Below, piece after piece: positions 11,232-22,029 of a stretch of 64,000 bases of DNA (within the stretch, counting starts at the first letter, position 1; each line of letters begins with the position of its first letter). The position numbers and the translations under genes are program-made. The notes under the pieces were generated by a model. The model was not told where the DNA came from. It made no database searches and saw nothing but the letters and a program-made list of their open reading frames with translations. This DNA is from Nageia nagi (lineage: Eukaryota; Pinophyta): the NCBI GenBank assembly GCA_050084985.1, contig JBITNC010000001.1, positions 129,952,001 through 130,016,000 of the forward strand, in the 5' to 3' direction.

Positions 11232-11689
11232 TGTTTAAATATGTACATCAGAGCATTGCGATTTCTTATGAAGTGGATGTTAATTTCGATGATAAATTTG
11301 AACCATTGTTATTAGGTTACATATTGTAATTCAAACTGTTGATATTAGGTCACAGATTGTAAACTTTTTTTATCAAGAGGATTTTGTATGAAGAATAGTA
11401 TGTGTAATGTTTTATAAGTGTGCTAAGAGTTGAGCATACGAGAGCTTGAGAGAACTTGTGAGAGATTGAGAAGATTGTGCATTTGGCTAATGCGGATTGT
11501 AATCCCTTTATTGTTTTGGATTGTGATAAAGATTTGACTGGTTGTTTCTCTAAAGACGTAGCCTACACTGGGTGAACCTTGTTAAATCTGTGTTGATCTC
11601 TTGTATGATTGATTTCTGTAATTTATTTATTTACTTCTGCAAGATTTATTCTGCATTATATTTTGCTTGAATAATATATATTCCTAACA
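11232..11689 (+). repeat. 5' LTR of element B
   Basis: Starts TGTTTAAAT and ends CCTAACA, giving the TGTT...AACA termini usual for Copia LTRs. It pairs with the split 3' copy at 15234-15337 plus 23685-24055. Relative to that copy it lacks about 17 bp near its start (after AAATATG). Confidence 0.92.
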
Positions 11690-11691
11690 AC

Positions 11692-11703
11692 TGGTATTAG
11701 AGC
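11692..11703 (+). other. Primer-binding site of element B
   Basis: TGGTATTAGAGC lies two bases after the LTR. It differs by one base from the initiator Met-tRNA complement TGGTATCAGAGC that primes plant Copia elements. Confidence 0.88.
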
Positions 11704-11749
11704 ATTTTGTTAGGTACTCACAGAATGGTGTTTTGTTCAAGTGGGAGCA

Positions 11750-12617
11750 ATGACAGAAGAAGGGAAGTTTCGGGTAGAAAAATTCAACTGCCAAAATTAT
11801 CAGCTTTGGAAAATGTAGATGGAGGATTACCTCTTAGCCTTTGGAAGGTAAGGCACAAAAACCAAGTGGGATGTCTAATGAGGATTGGGCTTTGTTAAAC
11901 AGGAAAGCATTGGGGACTATGAGGTTGTGCTTGGCAAGCAAGGTGGCCTTCAATATTTCTAAAGAGAAAACCACAAAAGATTTAATGGATGCATTGGCAA
12001 GGTTGTATGAGATACCCTTAGCTTCTAATAAAGTTTTTCATGTGAAGAAATTATTTAATATGCAAATGAATGAAAGTGCTAACATTCAAGATCATTTAAA
12101 TGCATTTAATACTGTAACTAGTCAGCTAAGTTCAATAGGATTGGATTTTGATGATGAAGTCAGGGCTCTATTAATTCTGTGTTCACTGCTAGAGAGCTAG
12201 AACAGTCTAGTAATGGTAGTAAGTAATTCTGCATCTAGTTCTAATAAGTTAGCTTTTGATGATGTTGTTGGCATTATTCGTAGTGAAGGTATGAGGAGAA
12301 AAACCTCAGGAGAGGCATTATCATCTAGAATGGCGTTGAAGGTTAAGAGCAACAAAGGAAGGCAGAATGAAAGAGGCAAAAGTCAAAACAAAGAAAAATC
12401 TAGAGGAATATCCAAGTCAAGAGGAAAAGGAAAAGCCGAATGTTGGTACTGTGGTAAGAAAGGCCATCTGAAAAAGGATTGCTTGCATAGAATCAATGAT
12501 GAAAAAGGTGGGGATGACAAAAATAAAGGTAATAACTCAAAAGCCAATATAGTTGGTGAAATTCATCAAGATACTTTGATATTATCTTTAAAAAGTAGAA
12601 ATATTACTGGGTTATAG
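11750..12617 (+). pseudogene. gag: Copia gag, element B
   Basis: The start MTEEGKFRVEKFNCQNYQLW at 11750 is the classical Tnt1/Tork-type gag opening. A stop follows at about 11816 and there is a frame change near 11845. Then DWALLNRKALGTMRLCLASK, TTKDLMDALARLYE, FDDEVRALLILCSL and FDDVVGIIRSEGMRRK can be read. A basic region precedes the CCHC knuckle CWYCGKKGHLKKDC at 12441-12482 with all four ligands. A stop at 12198 separates the two largest frames. It would form the nucleocapsid shell if intact. Confidence 0.92.
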
Positions 12618-13458
12618 ATTCCAATTCATCTTACCATGCTACCTCATAGAAATATTATTTTGTAGAGTTTACTCTAGGTAATTATGGTGAGGTTCAATTA
12701 GGAGATGATAGTCTCTGTAAGACTAAGGGAAAAGGAAAGAAAAATATGGATTTATTATTTAGTAAGAAATATGACTTCTTTGATACATTTCAGAAGTGGA
12801 AAGCATTAGTGGAGAATGAGTTGGTAAGAAATTAAAAGGTCTCAAGTTTGATAATGGTGGTGAACACTGCAGTAATAATTTTGATAATTATTGTTCTCTA
12901 AATGGAATCAAAAGGATAAAGGTTACTCTAAAAATACCTCAAGAAAATGGAGTTTTTGAGAGAATGAATAGGACCATTATGGAGCGTGTAAGATGCATAA
13001 GATTACATGCTGGATTGCCTTTGTATTTGTGGGCAAATTATGTTGACACTATTATTTATTTGATCAACAGGGGACCTTGCATTACTTTGGATGGAGGGAT
13101 TCGAGAAGAAATATGGACTAGTAAAAATGTAAACTACTCCTTCCTTAAAGTTTTTGGGTGTGAAGCTTATGCTCATATAAATAAGAAAAATAGGAAGAAG
13201 GATGCAAAGTTACAGAAATTTTATTTCATTGGCTATGGAATAGATGACTTAGGTTATAGATTATGGGATAATACTAATCGAAAAGTCATCAAGAGTAGAG
13301 ATGTTATTTTTAATGAGAAAAGATTATATAAAGATAGACTGCAAGAAAAGGAAGATGACTCCAAGTTTGTAGAGCTTGATGATGTCAATTGGAAGAATGT
13401 ACAAAGGTTACAAGATGAGGTCCAAGAGCTTCAAAATCCACTACAATCTCCACCATAA
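12590..13458 (+). pseudogene. pol: Copia protease remnant joined to integrase, element B
   Basis: The protease is left only as VIDSNSSYHAT (about 12616), where the usual DSG reads DSN, and QLGDDSLCKTKGKGK (12696-12740). The text then jumps to FDTFQKWKALVENE (about 12778), which belongs deep in the integrase core. The integrase zinc region and first catalytic Asp are therefore missing. The second Asp (KFDNGGEHC, 12846), the QENGVFERMNRTIME block with Glu, LINRGPCITLDGG, FLKVFGCEAYAHI and FIGYGIDDLGYRL remain. From 12964 to 13458 the frame is open for 164 codons. Confidence 0.88.
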
Positions 13459-13635
13459 AATGTCCAACAACAGTAACAACAAGTATCTCAATCCCCTAAA
13501 ATTGTTGTTAGAAGATCTACCAGGATAAGTTAAATCCTTCAACATTTATATGATTATATTATGCATATAAGTGAAAGTAAGTTGCTAGAATGTTATACTC
13601 TTGCTCTTCATTATGTTTTGTATACTGATGCTGGT

Positions 13636-14421
13636 GAGCTAGAGAGTTTGGATGAAGCTTTACAGTTGGACACCAACAAGCAGTGGGAGCTTGCAATGGA
13701 TGAAGAGATGGATTCTCTCATACATAACCAAACTTGGGATTTGGTTAAGCTACTTACTGGGAAGAAGGCCCTTCACAAGAAATGGGTATATAGAGTAAAG
13801 GAAGAAGTAGGAGGAAACAAGAGATACAAGGCAAGACTTGTTGTGAAAGGATATGCATAAAAGAAAGGTATAGATTATGATGAGATTTTTTCTCCTATAG
13901 TTAAGATGAATTCTATTCGTACTATCTTAAACTTGGTTGTAGTAGAGGATTTGCATTTAGAGTAGCTTGATGTCAAAACAACTTTCCTCCATGGTGATTT
14001 GGAAGAGGAAATCTATATGCACCAGCTAGAGGGTTATAAGGTAAAGGGGAAGGAAAACCTTTTTTGTAGGTTAAAGAAGGGCTTATACGATTTGAAACAA
14101 GCTTGTAAATAATGGTACTTGAAGTTTGATAGGTTCATGCAGAATTTGGGTTATGATAGGTGTTATTCATACCATTGTGTGTACTTCAAAAGATTAGGTA
14201 ATTGAAGTTACATTATCTTGCTTTTATATGTTGATGATATGCTTATAGCTGGTAATAATATGCAGGATATCAGTGATCTCAAGAAGGCATTAGCAAGCAC
14301 TTTTGCCATGAAGGATTTGGGGGCTACTAAACAAATCCTTGGTATGAGAATCACGAGAGATAGGAAGAACCAGAAGTTGAAGTTATTTGAAGTGGCATAC
14401 ATAGAGAAAGTTTTGAAGTAA
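13636..14421 (+). pseudogene. pol: Copia reverse transcriptase, element B
   Basis: Reads SLDEALQLDTNKQWELAMDE, then KKWVYRVKEEVGGNKRYKAR, LVVKGYA, then after a stop at 13858 [40 protein letters not shown] carries the first catalytic Asp. [13 protein letters not shown] and LLYVDDMLIAGNNM (14218-14260) follow with the YVDD pair. Stops at 13963, 14110 and 14203 interrupt it. It is a standard Ty1/Copia RT of the same lineage as the gag. Confidence 0.92.
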
Positions 14422-14439
14422 GTACACCTCTTGCAAACT

Positions 14440-15163
14440 ATTTTAAATTAACCAAAGAGATGTATCCTATAAATGATAATCAGAGAGAGCATTTGGCCAA
14501 GGTCCCTTATGCATATGCCATTGGTAGTTTAATGTATGATATGATTTGCACTAGACTTGATATTGCCAAAGTAGTGAGAGTTGTGAGCAAGTACATGAGT
14601 AACCCTAGAAAAGAGCATTGGAAAGTAGTGAAATGGATATTTCAGTATATGAGAGGTACATTTAATCATTGTTTGTGTTTCAATGGTACTATTATTGATT
14701 TATGAGGTTTTGTAGACTTAGATATGGCAAGTGATAGAGATGGTGGGAGGAGCACCATCAATTATGTTTTCACTATTGGTGGAATAGCTATGAGTTGGGT
14801 GTCCAAGCTACAACAAGTTATGGCATTGTATACAATAGAGGCAAAGTATGTTGCAGCTATAAAGGCTAGCAAGGAGATCATTTGGCTTTAGAGATTGATG
14901 GAAGAATTGGGGCACAAACAAAAGGATTGTAGGTTGTGGAGTGATTACCAGAGTGCCATTCATCTTGCAAAGAATTCAGATTTTCATTCAAGAACCAAAT
15001 ACATTTGACTTAGGTACCACTGGATACAGTTAGCATTGGAGGATGGGTCATTAAAGCTAGAAAAGATACATACTAGTGAAAATCCTATAGATATGTTGAC
15101 CAAAGTAGTTTCGAAAGATAAGTTGAACTTTTGCTCAACTACAATTGGTTTGATAAAACCATG
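14440..15163 (+). pseudogene. pol: Copia RNase H, element B
   Basis: VPYAYAIGSLMYDMICTRLD, SKYMSNPRKEHWKVVKWIFQ and YMRGTFNHCLCFNG give the connection region. FVDLDMASDRDGGRSTINYV gives the RNase H first Asp, and TIEAKYVAAIKASKEIIWL its catalytic Glu. SDYQSAIHLAKN supplies the next Asp. The C-terminus NPIDMLTKVVSKDKLNFC ends at a stop near 15163. In-frame stops at 14703, 14889 and 15008 disable it. Confidence 0.9.
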
Positions 15164-15221
15164 AAGGGTTGGGGATATCCCCAACAGGTGCAGAAACGAT
15201 GGAGTTTCTATGAATAGTCTC

Positions 15222-15233
15222 CAAGTGGGAGAT
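15222..15233 (+). other. Polypurine tract of element B
   Basis: CAAGTGGGAGAT directly precedes the 3' LTR start. This is the usual plus-strand primer position and composition. Confidence 0.75.
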
Positions 15234-15337
15234 TGTTGAAATATGGAGACTACATAACTGTGTACAATAAAGCATTGTGATTTCCTATGAAGTGGATGCT
15301 AATTTTGATGATAAATCTGAACCATTGTTATTAGGTT
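15234..15337 (+). repeat. 3' LTR of element B, left part
   Basis: Starts TGTTGAAATATGG and runs parallel to the 5' LTR (11232 onward) as far as TTATTAGGTT, where element C begins. The last five bases, AGGTT (15333-15337), are the target site duplicated by C. Confidence 0.95.
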
Positions 15338-15836
15338 TGTTGGAATGTATAATGCATTATTGTAAAGGTTTATATTAATCCTCTTTGTAAATTCACTAAT
15401 ACTTAAGGGTATCATTAGATACCTTAAGTATTTAAGTGAATATGATAATGTAACTTATCCTACACTCCATGTCATGAGCATGTCCCTTGGGTAGAAAGAT
15501 GTGCATGTCATGCTTTTGTACAGTGGGTAAAAGAGTGATCCAAAGAGGGATTTTGGCCTATAAATAGAAGGCTCCCTCTTTGGATCATACACCAATTTGT
15601 GGAGTAAAGTTATGCTAGAGGATAGTGTTTAGGAGATGAGTTTAGAAAGATTGTAAGAGTTCATATTGTAAATGAAATGAGATCTAGTTAGTGAATGTAC
15701 TCCTAGTTGGAGGATCCACTTTATATGTTGAGTTATCTTTGTGAGATTTCTTTGTGAGTTATTTAGATGTTGTTTGTGAGATTTCATATGATCTTAAGAG
15801 TTTAAGATTGTTCTTGTTATATTGCAATCCCTTTGA
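15338..15836 (+). repeat. 5' LTR of element C
   Basis: Begins TGTTGGAATGTATAA and ends near GCAATCCCTTTGA, where the expected final CA reads GA. A good TATA box TATAAATAG lies at 15559-15567, with a purine-rich block (CAAAGAGGGA) just upstream. Transcription should begin some 30 bp downstream, near 15590. It pairs with 23189-23679. Confidence 0.96.
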
Positions 15837-15837
15837 T

Positions 15838-15849
15838 TGGTATCAAAGC
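15838..15849 (+). other. Primer-binding site of element C
   Basis: TGGTATCAAAGC follows the 5' LTR by one base. It differs by one base from the initiator Met-tRNA complement. Confidence 0.9.
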
Positions 15850-16439
15850 TTGGTGTGGAAGCTCTTGTTCTTGGTTTGAAAGCATTTCTTCAACTTCTTG
15901 GAGGTTTCTCTTCACATTTTTGTTGAGGTAAAAGTATTGCAAAGGTATAAACATCCTTCCTTATTTATTTTTTAGATTATTGCATTTTGCTACTAACATA
16001 TTAGTTGCTATGTGTTAGTTCTTTTGTAAGCAGAATATGATTAGCACATTTTTTTTATACACTATCCTCCTATGTTACTTGCAATTTTTTTTTTAAATTA
16101 TTATTTTTTTTAATAAAATTAAGGGTTAGTATATAAAATTTGTGTAATATTAACACTAACAAATTCTTGTGCTATGAGCTAGTTTCTTTTCTTTTTCTAA
16201 ATATACTTTGAACTAGCAATATGATGCAACTTATTTTTCTATATTAATCTCTATTTTGATACTCATAATTTTTTTCCAAAATTGCTCACTATGTTGCTAT
16301 AATCTTTTACATTAAAAGGTTATTTTTTTTTTAATATATACAAAAAATCATCCTTTTTTTTTTAAAAAAAAGGGGGATTCGATTATTTAAAAGTATTTGT
16401 AAATATTTTTTGGGGGTAGAGGTTGTGCTTGTTTTTTAT

Positions 16440-17220
16440 ATACATTTTTGAGCGGGGAGTGAAGCATGGCCACTAGAGCCACTTGTAAACAATCTTTGAC
16501 TGTTCCTAGTTTCTAGCTTGGCGACCACTCAATTAGCACCACTCCACATAATACAACCTAGTTGGACTCATTTTTTGTAGCACTCCTCCATTTATCTGCA
16601 TTTTGGGCAACCTCCTCTACGTTGAGAATTTAACTACATCTACCTCCCTTTATCATGGTTTCCCCTCACCCCTCCATTTATAGATTTTTAAGCATAGTAC
16701 CCTTCCAATCCCCTCTACTTTACTCCTCTTTGGCGGTGACCTAACCCCACACAAGCCCTCCCTCATGCCTGGTGAAGGTTTATTTTTGGATGGGAATATC
16801 GAAAGGAATCTGGACCCATGCACTATCATCTGAGTGGAGGGCTCCATTTCATCGTGCCCTCTCCTCTATGTGGTCACCCTCTACTCACCTTGCCAGCCAC
16901 CTCCCCATTGCTCATGGCCCATTTTAGGTCTTATTGTCTGCATGGCCAAGAAGGGAAAAAATGCATTTATAGTAATCCATCCCTGGAATAAGCATTCAAA
17001 TCACTCATGCCATTAAAGTATTTATAGCTCTTATCCTCTAAACCTATGTTGAGTCCATCGCTTCCGCCATGAGTTCGCTACCTCCGCCATGAGTTCATCG
17101 CCTCCACCATGATCCCTCCTCCTCCATGAGCTCCTTCTTCTCCCCTCCTTTTTTTTTGTTGCCTTTAGTGCCTCCCTCCTTTCCTTTTTTTCCTTATTGT
17201 TTACTTCAAACATTAATTTT
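16440..17220 (+). other. CT-rich, GC-richer island inside the leader of C
   Basis: Composition shifts sharply to CT-rich text (runs such as CCCCTCACCCCTCC). A short tandem array at about 17058-17135 repeats a roughly 20-bp unit containing CCTCCGCCATGAGTTC three to four times. Short frames exist on both strands, but none resembles a known protein. A captured host fragment is possible. Confidence 0.5.
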
Positions 17221-17639
17221 TGTTTGGACTTTTTTACAAGCCTCCTTTAGTCTTTAATGCCTCTACTAGCATTCATGTCTTGTGCAAACGTATACTTCAA
17301 TTTTTTTTACCCATCATGAATTGCCTTTAAGATAGTTCTAAAGTAGATATATTGTCCAAATTACATTAATGTTAAAGTACATTTTCATCATTAATCCTAA
17401 AATAGAGATTTTATTTGCTTAAGTTTTTAATTTACCTAAGCAAATTATTAGTTTATTTTTAAAAGAGGAATGCTACTTTAATATTATTTAAGTAAAAATG
17501 GGGAAATTTTTACTTAAAATATTAATATGAATACATACTTAGTATTTTTACCTTTAGAGATTAATCTTTAAGTAAAAAGGGAGGAATTTGTATAATTTTC
17601 TTACTTAATGTTTTATCTATTATGCATACTAAATTTATA

Positions 17640-17930
17640 CTTTAATTTAAAGAGTTGCATGCTTATGCTTAGTACTTAAATTTTAAGTTAAATGCATGTT
17701 TCATACTTATTTGTTAATTTAATAAATGCATGCCTAGTACTTAATTTTTAAGCTAATGATACATATTTTTAGAACTTATTTGTTAAGTTAATAAATGCAT
17801 ACTTAGTACTTAATTTTTAAGCTAACAATGCATATTTTTAGAACTTAATTTTTAAGTTAATGGTGCATGCTCAGGACTCAAATTTTTAATGATTCATGTT
17901 TATTACTTAAAATTTTAAGTTATAATGCAA
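17640..17930 (+). repeat. Degenerate minisatellite in leader of element C
   Basis: About seven copies of a 35-45-bp unit with core ATGCATGCTTAGTACTTAA and TTTTTAAGTTAAT. Alternate units carry CATATTTTTAGAACTTA, which hints at a higher-order pair of units. It is the counterpart of the shorter array at 385-560 in element A. Confidence 0.65.
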
Positions 17931-18162
17931 TTTACTTCCTTATGCAAAAATGGACTTGTGCAAAATTAGGATTGATGTAAAGATATCCTTTAGGGGTTGG
18001 TAAACAAAATCCATACTTAGGTTTCAATTTTTGAATGGATATTATTTTTTACTTATATTCTTTTACTTCATATTTCACATTTTGATTTATTTGCTTATGC
18101 AAACAAAAATGCAAATATTAATATGAGCAACCCCTTAAAATGAACACATCTGCATGTACATT

Positions 18163-18351
18163 TCACAACATGACTTGTTTGAAGATCCATGAGGTGAGGA
18201 CATGTAAATTGGAGCCTTTAAGTTCGATAATCCTAATAGAGAAAAGTCTATACTTCTCAATTACCTCTAAGTCCTCTGTTGGTCTAGATATAACTCCAAT
18301 AGGTGGACAGACATATGTGTAGTGATACCACATGTCTGTATGTCTATTCAA
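18163..18351 (-). other. Antisense ORF in the leader of element C
   Basis: A 62-residue frame reading TEDLEVIEKYRLFSIRIIEL and LTSWIFKQVML. It aligns residue by residue with the antisense frame of element A at 703-945. In C a stop follows the last methionine-leucine pair, after which homology continues (NVHADVFILRGCSY). The upstream extension in both copies shares at least two stops. The product is unidentified. Confidence 0.4.
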
Positions 18352-18852
18352 GAATTATACTGATAACTTAAGAGGATAACTTGAAACCTAATCAAGATTA
18401 ATAATTTGGTCGATCCAATATACATCATAACCTTAGAAAATAGTAGGTACTTATCTTTATAAGAGTATAATACTAACTAAGGTGAATTGATTAAGGATTA
18501 GTAGTACTTGGGCTTTTCTTATATGGGCATCTAGGTGAAAGCTTAATGTTAAACAATAAAATAAGCCTCAATAATATTATTTTACATCTACGATTCTTAA
18601 GATAAGAAATGTATTTCAGTACATGGATTATTATTTAAGTTGTAAAATATTTGGACTTATAAATCAAATCAAATATATCTTTAGTGTTAAATTTAACATG
18701 TATTATTTACTTAGTTAAAACTTAACTTATAATGTCATTTATTGAACCACATGCTTATTATTTTTTTTCATATCCTTGTGTAGCAAATGGGAGACTCCTT
18801 TTTACCTAAACACATTTTTGATAGTTACAACTTTAAGATTTAAGAACCTTGA

Positions 18853-19700
18853 ATGAGAGCTAAGTTACAGGCAAGGAAGCTTTGGCAAATAGTGAATGAG
18901 AACCTTGTACCTCCTACAGATGAGAAGGCATTAAAGGCTTATAACATGAAGAATGAGTTGGCAAACTTTATGATCTTTCATGCAATTTTAGATGATGTAC
19001 TTCTGATGATTTCCTCTTCAACCTTAGCAAAAATAGCTTGGGATAAGTTTAAGCAAATCTACCTTAGTTTAAATTTTTCAAAAAGTTTTACCATTCTTCA
19101 AAAGTTGCTACAATCTCATCAAGGGGAAGATGAAAATGTTGCCATCTACTTGAACAAAATCATTGATCTAAAGACCCAAATTGTTGCTTGTAAATGCAAT
19201 TAGATTAATAATGAGTTCATAGTTTTCATCATTTTTCAAAGCCTATCTTTAAAGTTTAAAAACTTTATGACGGTTATGAAAATAAGGCTTGATGAAGAAA
19301 AAAAAGTTTTCTCCCTTGAGAAACTTTCTAGGCTTCTTTTGAAGCATGAAGAAACCCTTAATAAAAAAGTGTTAATTTTTTTCTCTTAAAAATATTAATG
19401 TTGCTCTTGGAGCTACCAAAAATCCTTTCAAGAAGAAGTTTAACCATCAAAAGAAATCTTATCTTTCTTCCTCCAAAAGGTTTGAGAAAAAGAGGTAATG
19501 GCAACAACAACAACAAGAATAATGACAACAACAACCACTTCAAGCAAAGAGATGGAAAAAGTAAAACAAATAATCCATATCCTCAGAAAAAGTTTGATGG
19601 TAATTGTAACTATTATGGCATCCAAAGTCAAAAAAATTTATTGCTACAAAAAGAAAAGAGAGGAAAAGAACAAAGGTAATGGTAATGTAAAGAACTTCAA
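18853..19700 (+). pseudogene. gag: Copia gag, element C
   Basis: MRAKLQARKLWQIVNENLVP at 18853 starts a 116-codon frame ending at 19203. The continuation (FMTVMKIRLDEEK, LEKLSRLLLKHEE) appears in shifted frames. A basic, Asn-rich stretch (GNGNNNNKNNDNNNHF, 19490-19545) precedes a knuckle that reads CNYYGIQSQKN (19604-19640). Two ligands of the CCHC finger kept in element A are lost here. Start choice follows element A. Confidence 0.88.
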
Positions 19701-19739
19701 AGGAAAGATGAATATTCAAGCTAGTTTTGCTACAGTACT

Positions 19740-20035
19740 CTACTCCATATCTCACTCTTTTTCATCTAATTGGATTGTTGACTTTAGTTGCACTAATCAC
19801 CTATGTTTTGAAAAGAAAAAGTTTGAGAGCTTTCACAAGTATATAAAAGATGTGATTGTGATAGGTGATAACTCTACCTTTGAAGTCTATGGAATTGAGA
19901 GTGTGTTGATTCACAAGAAGGTTCTTAAAAATGTGCTCTATATTCCTAAGTTTAGAATGAACCTTCTTTTCATGATCCAAGTTGCTAGAAAAGGGTACTT
20001 TTTTAAGTTCAACTCTCAATCTTGATGCATTAAGA
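19740..20035 (+). pseudogene. pol: Copia protease, element C
   Basis: Within an open frame one reads SNWIVDFSCTNHLCFEKKKF (19768-19827). The catalytic Asp is kept (VDFSC for the usual LDSGA). IGDNSTFEVYGIESVLI, KVLKNVLYIPKFRMNLLFMI and QVARKGYFFKFN follow, matching the Copia protease fold. This is the best preserved protease in the window, although the triad itself reads DFS, not DSG. Confidence 0.85.
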
Positions 20036-20139
20036 AAGGACTTTCCATGTTGGTTAAAAGGTTAGTAAAAGATGATCTCTATATTATGGATCAAATTTCA
20101 ATAAAGATGTGTCTTGCTACAAATATGTGTTCTAGAGGT

Positions 20140-20990
20140 AATCTTTAGCACCAATGTTTAAGGCACCTTAACCATAAGTGTATTCAAATCATCAAAGACT
20201 AAAAACTTATGAAAGGTTTGCATTAAATTTCTCCTTTGATTGGTCTATGTGAGAAGTGCATTCTTGGCAAGATGCATAGATAAAAGTTTGAAAAAAATAA
20301 AGTAACAACAACATCTCAACCTCTTCAACTTGTGCATTCAGATTTGATAGGTTCATTTTAGACTAAGTCACTTGGAGGAGCATCTTACATCTTAACCTTC
20401 ATTGATGACTTTAGTAGAATGACCTTTGGGTATCTACTTGATCATAAGGATCAAACCTTTGAAAGTTTAAAGATTTTAAGGCCTTTGTTGAGAATCAAAC
20501 TAACCTTAAAATTAAGATGTTGAGATTAGATAATGGAGAAGAATATAACATCAATGAGTTTAATGACTATTGTGCTAAGTATGGAATCAAGAGGTAGTTA
20601 CGATTCCTTACACTTCTCAGTAAAATAATCTTTTAAAAAAGAAAAATAAGATAAATATGGAGATGGTTAAATGCATGCTAGGTAATCTTCTTAATTTTTT
20701 ATGGGGTGAAGTTGTAAACACTGCTATTTACACTTTGTATAGATGCCCCATAAAATCTGTTCAAGGTAAAACTCCTTTTGAGACATGTTCAAGAAGAAAA
20801 CCTAATATTTCTCACCTTAGGGTGTTTGGTTGTGAAGCATTCTCTTACATTATTTCTTAAAAAAGAAAAAAGTTAGATAAAAAAGCTTAAAAATACATCT
20901 TTATGGGTTATGATAGTCAACATTGAGGCTACAGGCTCTACTCTCCATCCTATAAAGCTATGTTTATTTCAAGGGATGTAAAGTTCAATG
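20140..20990 (+). pseudogene. pol: Copia integrase, element C
   Basis: The zinc region reads HQCLRHLNHKCIQIIKD and CEKCILGKMHR (about 20149-20280). The core gives LVHSDLIGSF with the catalytic Asp intact, TFIDDFSRMTFGYLL, and, after several shifts, MVKCMLGNLLNFLWGEVV (20660-20710). It ends GKTPFETCSRRKPNISHLRV and FGCEAFSYI. Stops at 20283, 20359 and 20596 and frameshifts near 20475 and 20596 interrupt it. Confidence 0.87.
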
Positions 20991-21149
20991 AACTTCTTAA
21001 AGAATTTGCTTCTAATGAGAATGTTGATGATCTAGAGGACTCTTCAATTGCACCTAGTTGGTTAGATATTGATGTAGATAAGTCACGTTGAGAGAAAAAT
21101 TCTCCAACACAAAAAGTAATAAGGAGAATGACCTTGAACAAATTCTTAT

Positions 21150-21960
21150 TTACCAAAATTGACAATAAGCATGAGCCCTCATCTTTCAAAAATGCTTCTA
21201 AGCATGAGTGTTAGGTGGAAGCCATGAAAGTTGAGTATAAGGCACTTATAAAAAATGAAACATGGGATTTGGTTTCTTATCCCAATGAAAAGAATGTGAT
21301 TGGCAATAAGTGGATCTACAAGGTCAAATTCAATTCAATTGATGATATTGAGAAATATAAGGCAAGGCTAGTAGCTAAGGTTTTTTATTAGAAATACAAT
21401 GTAGATTATGAAGAAACCTTTGCTCCTGTGGTAAAGATACCTATCATGAGAATTATCCTTACTCTTTTTGTAGCTCAAAGATGGAAAGTTTTTTAACTTG
21501 ACATTAAGAGTGAATTTCTCAATAGTGACTTAGCTGTGAAAATTTACATGAATCAACCAGAAAGGTTCATTATGGAAAGCAAAGAGTCCTTTGCGTGCAA
21601 GCTAAAAAAATCATTGTATAGATTTAAGCAAGCACCTAGAGCTTGGTATAGAAATATTTTGAGATATTTTGTAGATATTAGTTTCTCCAAATATTTTTCT
21701 AACTTTGACTTATATGTGCTCAATTAAGGAAAAGATATGGTCTTGATTCTCCTTTATATGGATGATCTTTTGATTACTAGGAATAATGATAAAATCATTC
21801 AAAAGTGCATATCCAAAGTTAAGGTAATGTTTGATGTAACTAATCTTGGTCTCTTGCACTATTACCTTGGAATGCAAGTATATCAATATAAGGATTGTAC
21901 TTATCATAGTCAATTTAAATATATATCAAATATCTTGCAGAAGTTTTGAATGAAGAAATA
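21150..21960 (+). pseudogene. pol: Copia reverse transcriptase, element C
   Basis: Signatures: NEKNVIGNKWIYKVKFNS (21286-21340), YNVDYEETFAPVVKIPIMR, LDIKSEFLNSDLAVKIYMNQ (first Asp; 21500-21555), KLKKSLYRFKQAPRAWYRNI, and LLYMDDLLITRNNDKIIQK (21744-21805). In the last, the usual YVDD reads YMDD, still a catalytically plausible form. LGLLHYYLGMQVYQYKD follows. Stops occur near 21390, 21497 and 21724. Confidence 0.88.
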
Positions 21961-22029
21961 TAGATATGCTATAATCTCAATCTCTCCTAGAATCACTATT
22001 CTTTTAAGTTCCAACTCTTAATTGGCTGA

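Larger units (their letters stand above)
15850..18852 (+). other. Unusually long leader of element C
   Basis: About 3 kb separate primer site and gag, against a few hundred bases at most in ordinary Copia elements. The leader is patchy. 15850-16440 is AT-rich with T and A runs. 16440-17220 is richer in C and G. 17220-17640 is AT-rich. 17640-17930 is a minisatellite. 18140-18852 shares an antisense frame with element A. No sense ORF with a recognisable product is present. Confidence 0.75.
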
